A stretch of DNA of 64,000 nt from JAHRAW01 sp965212085. GTDB taxonomy: Bacteria; Pseudomonadota; Gammaproteobacteria; Arenicellales; Poriferihabitantaceae. Both the position numbers and the translations under genes were made by a program. Of the stretch, positions 58,760-64,000 are shown in pieces; the stretch's first letter is position 1, and each line of letters opens with the position of its first letter. The stretch covers positions 1,116,001 through 1,180,000 of the forward strand of contig OZ243042.1 of assembly GCA_965212085.1 (NCBI GenBank), read 5' to 3'. The notes under the pieces are model-generated. The model saw only the letters and a list, made by a program, of their open reading frames with translations. It made no database searches and had not been told where the DNA came from.

Positions 58760-60070
58760 CTACAAGCGTCTTTCCACTTCCTGATCCGGCGTTGCACCCT
58801 GGGCGTCGAGGCGTTCCACTTCGCCGCTGACTACTGCTTCGACGTAATCCACCGCATCGGTGGCGCAGATTTCGGCGACCGGGGTGCCGATTTGTCCGGT
58901 GGCGAGGGCCGGCACCTGGTCTTCGACGTCGACTCCGGCGCGCTGGCCCATTCGGTACACCGCGAACAAAAAGATCAGGGCGAACGCGCCGCCGATGCCG
59001 GTGAAGTAAAAGTCCGGGCCGAACTGCGACATCAAAAATGACACCATGATCGGGCCGGTGCTCAAGCCGATGCCGGCGACCATCACCAGGCTGCCGCTGG
59101 CGGCGACGATCTGTTCGGGTTCAAGGCGGTCGTTGGCGTAGGCGATGCACATCGAATACATCGGCATGGCGACGCCGCCGAGCAACGCGATGACCACGAA
59201 GAAGAACGTGCCGCCCGCCGGCACGAAGACCGCGAGCAGCGTCAGGACGACGGCGACCGCGGCGCTCGCCGCCATCACCACGCGGCGGTCAATGCGGTCG
59301 GAGAGGAGGCCGAGGGGCCATTGAAACAGCAGGCCGCCGAACAGGAAACAGGCCATGAAGATGGACACCTTTTCAACGCTGAATCCTTTTTGCAACGCGT
59401 ACACCGCGCCGAGGCCGAATATGGTTCCGTGGGCGACCCCGGTCAGGGCGTTGCTGATTACCGCCAGCGGCGAAGCCTTGAACAACCGCCGCAGGGTCAT
59501 CTTGCCGGACATCTCGAAGGCCGGCGCCGGGCGCGCGGTCAACAACATCGGGATCAACCCGAACGACACCACCACCGACACCAGGATAAACAAGTCGGCC
59601 TTCTCCGGGTTGGCGAGGTTCAGCATGAACTGCCCGCCGCCGAGTCCCAGAGTAACGATCACCATATAGACGGACAGCAGCTTGCCGCGGTTTTCGTTGC
59701 CGGCGCGGTCGTTCAGCCAGCTTTCGGTGACCACGTACAGGCCGGCGTAACTGATGCCGGTGATCAGGCGCATGACCGTCCACGTGTAGGGGTTGACGTA
59801 CAGGCCGTGGACGAGGATGGCGATGGAGGCGGTCGAGGCGAGGGCCGCGAAAACCCGGATGTGGCCGACCCGCTTCACCAGTCGCGGGGCGAAAACCGAG
59901 CCGACGAAAATGCCGACGAAATACCCCGACATCATGATGCCGGTGATAACAGTATCGAAGCCTGCCAGGGTGGCGCGAACACCGAGCAAGGTTCCCTGCA
60001 AGCCGTTGCCAAGCATCATGAAGCCGATACCCACCAGCAACGCCCAAGTCGCGCGCACGTCGTTCCACAT
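58760..60070 (-). CDS. Major facilitator superfamily transporter
   Basis: The 436-residue membrane protein has about twelve helices. MFS signatures include GYFVGIFVGSVFAPRLVKRVGHIR (loop 2-3) and LLSDRIDRRVVM (loop 8-9). The overall pattern, including YVVTESWLNDRA and RGKLLSVYM, resembles the YcaD-like subgroup. The C-terminal ~45 residues are a charged cytoplasmic tail. The substrate is unknown. It is divergent from the MATE gene across 176 bases. Confidence 0.9.
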   Translation of the reverse strand: MWNDVRATWALLVGIGFMMLGNGLQGTLLGVRATLAGFDTVITGIMMSGYFVGIFVGSVFAPRLVKRVGHIRVFAALASTASIAILVHGLYVNPYTWTVMRLITGISYAGLYVVTESWLNDRAGNENRGKLLSVYMVIVTLGLGGGQFMLNLANPEKADLFILVSVVVSFGLIPMLLTARPAPAFEMSGKMTLRRLFKASPLAVISNALTGVAHGTIFGLGAVYALQKGFSVEKVSIFMACFLFGGLLFQWPLGLLSDRIDRRVVMAASAAVAVVLTLLAVFVPAGGTFFFVVIALLGGVAMPMYSMCIAYANDRLEPEQIVAASGSLVMVAGIGLSTGPIMVSFLMSQFGPDFYFTGIGGAFALIFLFAVYRMGQRAGVDVEDQVPALATGQIGTPVAEICATDAVDYVEAVVSGEVERLDAQGATPDQEVERRL

Positions 60071-60246
60071 TAGCCCACGCTCCGCAGAAAAATTGAATAC
60101 CGGAAACCTTGCGGCTCCGCCCGGCGCAAACCCCCTGCGCCTCCGCGCCCCATGCCCGACAGGGTGCGGCGGATTGTACCCCTAAACGGAACGCTGTAAA
60201 GGGGTTTGGGGTTTGGGGCGTGCGTGAAGTTCAGTATATTACCCAA

Positions 60247-61581
60247 ATGAAAAACCACGCGCCCACGGACATCACCCACCGCGCGGTGTGGATGCTGGCG
60301 GGGCCGATGATCGTTTCCAATATCTCGGTGCCGCTGGTGGGCGCCGTGGATACCGCCGTGGTCGGGCACCTGCCGGGGCCGCATCACATCGGCGCGGTGG
60401 CCCTCGGCGCGCTGATCTTCACCTTCCTGTACTGGGGTTTCGGTTTCCTGCGAATGGGCACCACCGGTTTCATCGCCCGCGCATTTGGCGCCGGCGATAG
60501 CGCGGCGCTTTCGCGCACGCTGCTGCGGGTGTTGGTGCCGGCGTTGTTGTTCGGGCTGCTCATCATCGCCCTCGGCAAACCGCTGATCGCCGCGGCCTTG
60601 TACTTACTCGAAAGCAGCGCCCAGGTCGAACGACTGGCCGCCGACTACGCGCTGATCCGCGTGTGGAGCGCGCCGGCGACGTTGTGCGTTTACGTGTTCA
60701 CCGGCTTGTTTATCGGCATGCACAACACCCGCCGCGTCCTGTACCTGGTGCTGACCCTCAACCTCACCAACGTGGCGCTCGACCTGTTGTTCGTTCCGGT
60801 GCTTAAATTCGGCGTCGCCGGCGTGGCGTGGGCGACCTTGATCGCGGAGTACACCGCCGCCGTCACCGGCTTCGTGATGCTGCGCGGCGAAATCCGGCGC
60901 GCGCTGGCGCTAAGCCGCTACCGCTGGCGAGACGTGCTGGAGGCCGGCGCCATGCTTGAGTTGATGCGCACCAACGGAAACATCTTCGTGCGCACGCTGT
61001 GCCTGATGTTCGCGTTCGCGTGGTTCACCGCGCAGAGCGCGCGGCTCGGGGAAGTAGTGCTCGCGGCCAATTCTATTTTGCTGCACCTGCAAAGCATCAT
61101 GGCCTACGCGCTGGACGGATTCGCCCAGGCCGTCGAAGCGCTCGCCGGCAGCGCCTACGGCGCGCGCAAAACACGCACATTCCGGCGCGCGGTGCGCGTG
61201 TCCACGGCGTGGGCCGGAGGTTCGGCGTTGCTGGTGAGCGCCGCCTACTGGCTGTTCGGCGAGTTAATCATCGGCTTCTTCACCGACATCGAAGCGGTGC
61301 TCGTGGTATCCAAACAATACTTGGCGTGGATGGTGGCGATGCCGCTGCTGTCGGTGTGGAGCTTCCAACTAGACGGCATTTTCATCGGCGTCGGCCACGC
61401 CCGCGAAATGCGCAACGCCATGCTCGCGTCCACCGCCGCCTACCTCGCGCTCCTGCTATTGTTCATCCCGTGGCTCGGCAATCACGGACTTTTTCTCGGC
61501 CTGTCGTGCTTCATGCTGATCCGCGCGGTTACTTTATGGCGGTATTATCCGGGGCTTTTGGTTGCCATGAAAGGCGGCTGA
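60247..61581 (+). CDS. MATE family efflux transporter (DinF-like)
   Basis: The 444-residue protein has twelve expected helices in two halves. It opens with RAVWMLAGPMIVSNISVPLVGAVDTAVVGH and has the GTTGFIARAFGAGD motif. The second half contains LDGFAQAVEALAGSAYGAR, typical of DinF-type MATE proteins. It exports cationic drugs or other toxic compounds using sodium or proton gradients. The ATG at 60247 gives the family-typical start; the upstream open frame is non-coding. It converges with the helicase-nuclease gene after 6 bases. Confidence 0.93.
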   Translation: MKNHAPTDITHRAVWMLAGPMIVSNISVPLVGAVDTAVVGHLPGPHHIGAVALGALIFTFLYWGFGFLRMGTTGFIARAFGAGDSAALSRTLLRVLVPALLFGLLIIALGKPLIAAALYLLESSAQVERLAADYALIRVWSAPATLCVYVFTGLFIGMHNTRRVLYLVLTLNLTNVALDLLFVPVLKFGVAGVAWATLIAEYTAAVTGFVMLRGEIRRALALSRYRWRDVLEAGAMLELMRTNGNIFVRTLCLMFAFAWFTAQSARLGEVVLAANSILLHLQSIMAYALDGFAQAVEALAGSAYGARKTRTFRRAVRVSTAWAGGSALLVSAAYWLFGELIIGFFTDIEAVLVVSKQYLAWMVAMPLLSVWSFQLDGIFIGVGHAREMRNAMLASTAAYLALLLLFIPWLGNHGLFLGLSCFMLIRAVTLWRYYPGLLVAMKGG

Positions 61582-61587
61582 TATGGG

Positions 61588-64000
61588 TTACTTGAGGGCG
61601 TGTTGCAAGAGATTTGTAATCCCTGTGATTCCTTCTTGAGCGAGGAATATGCCCTTTTCCCGACAATCGGCAAGTGTCTCTATGCTATCGATTCCAATGT
61701 CTTCAAACCGCGTAACAGACCAGATATAGGAATGCAGAAAAAGCCCGGGATTTTTTCTTTTAATTCTTTTTTCTGTTTTCTTTATTTCTTTATGCAACTT
61801 CATTTTGGATTGCATTATGCGGCCACCATGCACCAGTCCTTTCGGATCTATAAACAATATATCCTGCCTCTTTGAGTTTTTAACCCAAAGAATGAAGTCG
61901 GGATAAAAAGCATAATCGTCAAAAAAAGAAATACCTTTCCCCCGGCTCATATTACGCATCAGGTATATCTCTTTTCCTTTCAAACAATCAATACCTTCCT
62001 TGTTTTTCGCAATAGTTTCCAGGTATTCAACAAACTTGACCTCGCCATCGTTCAAAGGAACCGGGGTTATTTGAACGAAGTTTTGTGCATTGGCGTAGAG
62101 CAACGGTATGTAAGCGTGAAAATTCGGCGTCAAAAGCGATATTTTCACATTCCCAAAATCCCAATTTTTAGTAGCGTCTCCTCCCTTCACTCGCGCCACT
62201 AATTTGGTAATACTTTCTATCAAGGCAGTTTCTTTTTCATCAACCGAAAACACATATTCCTTAACATAGTTAGGATTTTCATCATCCAAAGGCACAACAT
62301 CCAAATGTTTATGCTCCCATTTATTTCTCTCTGCGCGCCAATACTGATTCGCGTATTCGGAAATCAAATCAACCGCAAGATTTTCCCATTCGCGTACGCG
62401 CCCATATTCGGAAAGATCCAGTTTTTCCGGTGGAATGTGAAGGTTATACCAATCCTCATTTTCAAGCAGCGCGTCCACGGTTTCCCGGGGAATTTTCAGG
62501 TTATGCCAGGAAAACCTGCGCTTGCGTTCCAAAACTTTGTGATAGATGGTTTGTTTGTTTAGCAAATCCAAATGTTTTTTCTTAAGTTTGCACCCTTCTC
62601 TTACGGATACATCCGCTGTTTGATTTTCACCCGATTCAAGAACCTGCAAATGTTTGTAGCGGTCAAGGGTTACAAAATTTTTCGGGCTTGGCGTCTTTGG
62701 CAAATCAAGACGCATATCTGAATATTGAAACTCGCCCGCGCTATCCTGCTTTTTGAGAATCTTGAGATTTTTTACCTTTCCGAACTGTTTTTTTGTCGGC
62801 AATGTAAAAATAACCCGGTCAACATTAACGCCCTCTTTTTGCAGATACTCTTTGAATTTGTCCATATAGTTGGCTTTGAGGCCAAAGATATTGAGCGTTT
62901 CAAGCAGTTTGAGTTGTTCGCGGTCTTGCGGGGTTGCGTCTTGGATCTTGCTATGACGCTTGAGCGACATATCGTATCCCTTGAGGCGGACGCCCCGCCC
63001 GAACATCTGAATAATCTGCGGCCCTTCGCCGGTGCCGACGTGCATAAGGCCCATGGTGCTGACGCGCCAGGAATTCCATCCCGCCGCAAACTTGCGGGCG
63101 CCGATAACGATATTTACCGGGGAGTTGTCGTTATCCACCTGGTCAAAAAGCGGTTTGTTAAATGCGCTTTTGGAAAGCGAAAAAAGGCGGGGTTCAACGG
63201 CTTCCAGTTTAGTGTAAAAGCCGGATGCATCGCCGACTTTGATAATCCCGAACGGGGTTCCGTCTCCCGCGCTTAGTTGAAGTTCATCCAAACCGGTAAG
63301 GTGGGTTATGTGCAGTTTTCCCTTGCCGTGGAAAACGAGCGCGCATAAATCATCATAAATCTCTTGCGGTTTCTTTTCCTTGATATAAGGGAAGGACCCG
63401 CTGAAAATATCAGTCCCGCTTTCGTCGCGAAGCCCCGTAGTACCGCTTATCAATTTCTCAATGATTTTTATCATTTGTTGCGGGTTACTTGATACCCAGG
63501 CCAGAAAGCGCACAATCCTGATAACATCGGTTTCCGCGTCTTTGCTGAGCTTGCCACCGGTAACGGTTTTTCCAAGAAAAACCCAAAGGGGCGGGGCAAT
63601 GTTGAAGTCCCGCCACTGTCCGCCTTTGTCTTCGTAAAGCCGGCATTGCTGGTAAAAAATCAACAGGCATGCAAGCAAATAATGGCGGTTCGTTTCGGTG
63701 TCGTCTGTCTTTGCCAGGTTGGTTATATGATAATCTTTCCCGTAGCCGTCTTCGTAAAAAAACTTGTACGAATAATCAAACAAGATTGATTTCCCATACT
63801 CGTCGCGTAGTTTTTTGATCTCATCCGTACTTCCGGCAACCGCCTGATTGAATGTTGCGGAGTATTCAAAGGTGAAACCGTTTTGGGCAAGTTGCTTACG
63901 GTAATCTCTCCAAACCTTGCCGCCGGTTCCGAGGTGTCCCTCATCCACCAGAACAAGATTGTTTTCTTCAAATGATTCAAGGGCAACCCGTTTGATGCCT
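61588..64000 (-). CDS. SF2 helicase-nuclease of type III restriction (Res) type, 5' part outside window
   Basis: About 803 residues are visible; the N-terminus with Walker A lies beyond base 64000. Near the right edge LVLVDEGHLG is the DEAD/DEAH-type motif II, and YSATF matches motif III. IVIGARKFAAGWNSW and QIIQMFGRGVRLKG are motifs V and VI. A C-terminal PDFILWVKN...ILFIDPKGL reads as a PD-(D/E)XK nuclease with Asp-x-Lys. This layout matches Res subunits or related DNA-cleaving defence helicases. Base composition is lower in GC than the preceding MATE gene, pointing to a mobile defence region continuing to the right. Any methylase partner is not in view. Confidence 0.85.
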   Translation of the reverse strand, partial: GIKRVALESFEENNLVLVDEGHLGTGGKVWRDYRKQLAQNGFTFEYSATFNQAVAGSTDEIKKLRDEYGKSILFDYSYKFFYEDGYGKDYHITNLAKTDDTETNRHYLLACLLIFYQQCRLYEDKGGQWRDFNIAPPLWVFLGKTVTGGKLSKDAETDVIRIVRFLAWVSSNPQQMIKIIEKLISGTTGLRDESGTDIFSGSFPYIKEKKPQEIYDDLCALVFHGKGKLHITHLTGLDELQLSAGDGTPFGIIKVGDASGFYTKLEAVEPRLFSLSKSAFNKPLFDQVDNDNSPVNIVIGARKFAAGWNSWRVSTMGLMHVGTGEGPQIIQMFGRGVRLKGYDMSLKRHSKIQDATPQDREQLKLLETLNIFGLKANYMDKFKEYLQKEGVNVDRVIFTLPTKKQFGKVKNLKILKKQDSAGEFQYSDMRLDLPKTPSPKNFVTLDRYKHLQVLESGENQTADVSVREGCKLKKKHLDLLNKQTIYHKVLERKRRFSWHNLKIPRETVDALLENEDWYNLHIPPEKLDLSEYGRVREWENLAVDLISEYANQYWRAERNKWEHKHLDVVPLDDENPNYVKEYVFSVDEKETALIESITKLVARVKGGDATKNWDFGNVKISLLTPNFHAYIPLLYANAQNFVQITPVPLNDGEVKFVEYLETIAKNKEGIDCLKGKEIYLMRNMSRGKGISFFDDYAFYPDFILWVKNSKRQDILFIDPKGLVHGGRIMQSKMKLHKEIKKTEKRIKRKNPGLFLHSYIWSVTRFEDIGIDSIETLADCREKGIFLAQEGITGITNLLQHALK

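Overview
The window reads as the chromosome of a GC-rich gammaproteobacterium. Support comes from gene content and order: petABC followed by sspA-sspB, hslVU, rpoH with an RpoH box, argH-lptM-lysA, msbA-lpxK-kdsB, gmk-rpoZ-spoT, rplM-rpsI, and an Msr/Hsp20/DMT background. A perfect CIRCE operator ahead of rpoH suggests that HrcA is also present. I cannot place the lineage more closely. Most of the window is densely packed core metabolism with 1-4 base overlaps between genes. It is interrupted by repeat-rich spacers and by a few AT-rich cassettes that look acquired.

Layout. 1-2.5 kb: divergent glutamine synthetase-like and sarcosine-oxidase-like genes with a palindrome between them. 2.6-9.2 kb: trhO, an EamA transporter, cca, VOC, HAD, msrB, DUF1223, and hsp20 with a textbook sigma-32 promoter. 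9.2-9.8 kb: repeats. 9.8-15.6 kb: petABC-sspAB-hslVU. 15.6-16.8 kb: AT-rich insert with a membrane protein and an ankyrin lipoprotein. 16.8-18.6 kb: plsC and CIRCE-controlled rpoH. 18.6-21.9 kb: repeats around an autotransporter-like gene that carries a 20-base poly-C tract and palindromes inside its coding region. 21.9-29.5 kb: mrcA, aroK, aroB (with an odd C-terminal fusion), argH, lptM, lysA. 29.5-30.8 kb: two LysE-type exporters.

30.9-34.4 kb is the most unusual part. Three direct copies of the last ~80 bases of a 5'-nucleotidase gene bound two cassettes. One holds a PD-(D/E)XK nuclease with winged helix plus a small zinc-ribbon-like protein. The other holds a cupin plus a SLOG-domain/phosphoribosyltransferase pair. 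This looks like repeated insertion at the 3' end of a protein-coding gene. 34.3-36.8 kb: thiamine pyrophosphokinase, aroE, 5'-nucleotidase. 36.9-41.4 kb: RND efflux pair. 41.5-45.2 kb: a double-AAA ATPase followed by two proteins that resemble the uracil-DNA-glycosylase superfamily, a candidate undescribed module. 45.5-52.9 kb: a leftward run of envelope and stringent-response genes (nagZ, L,D-transpeptidase, LMW phosphatase, spoT, rpoZ, gmk, C92 peptidase-like, FemAB-like). 53.3-56.9 kb: msbA-lpxK-kdsB. 57-58 kb: rplM-rpsI and tRNA-Gln. 58-61.6 kb: a secreted protein, an MFS and a MATE transporter. At the right edge a lower-GC SF2 helicase-nuclease of restriction type begins and runs out of the window.

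At least four dispersed repeat families (REP-like hairpins) occupy the spacers, and short 12-base tandem repeats are expanded inside several coding regions. Neither transposase nor integrase genes were seen.
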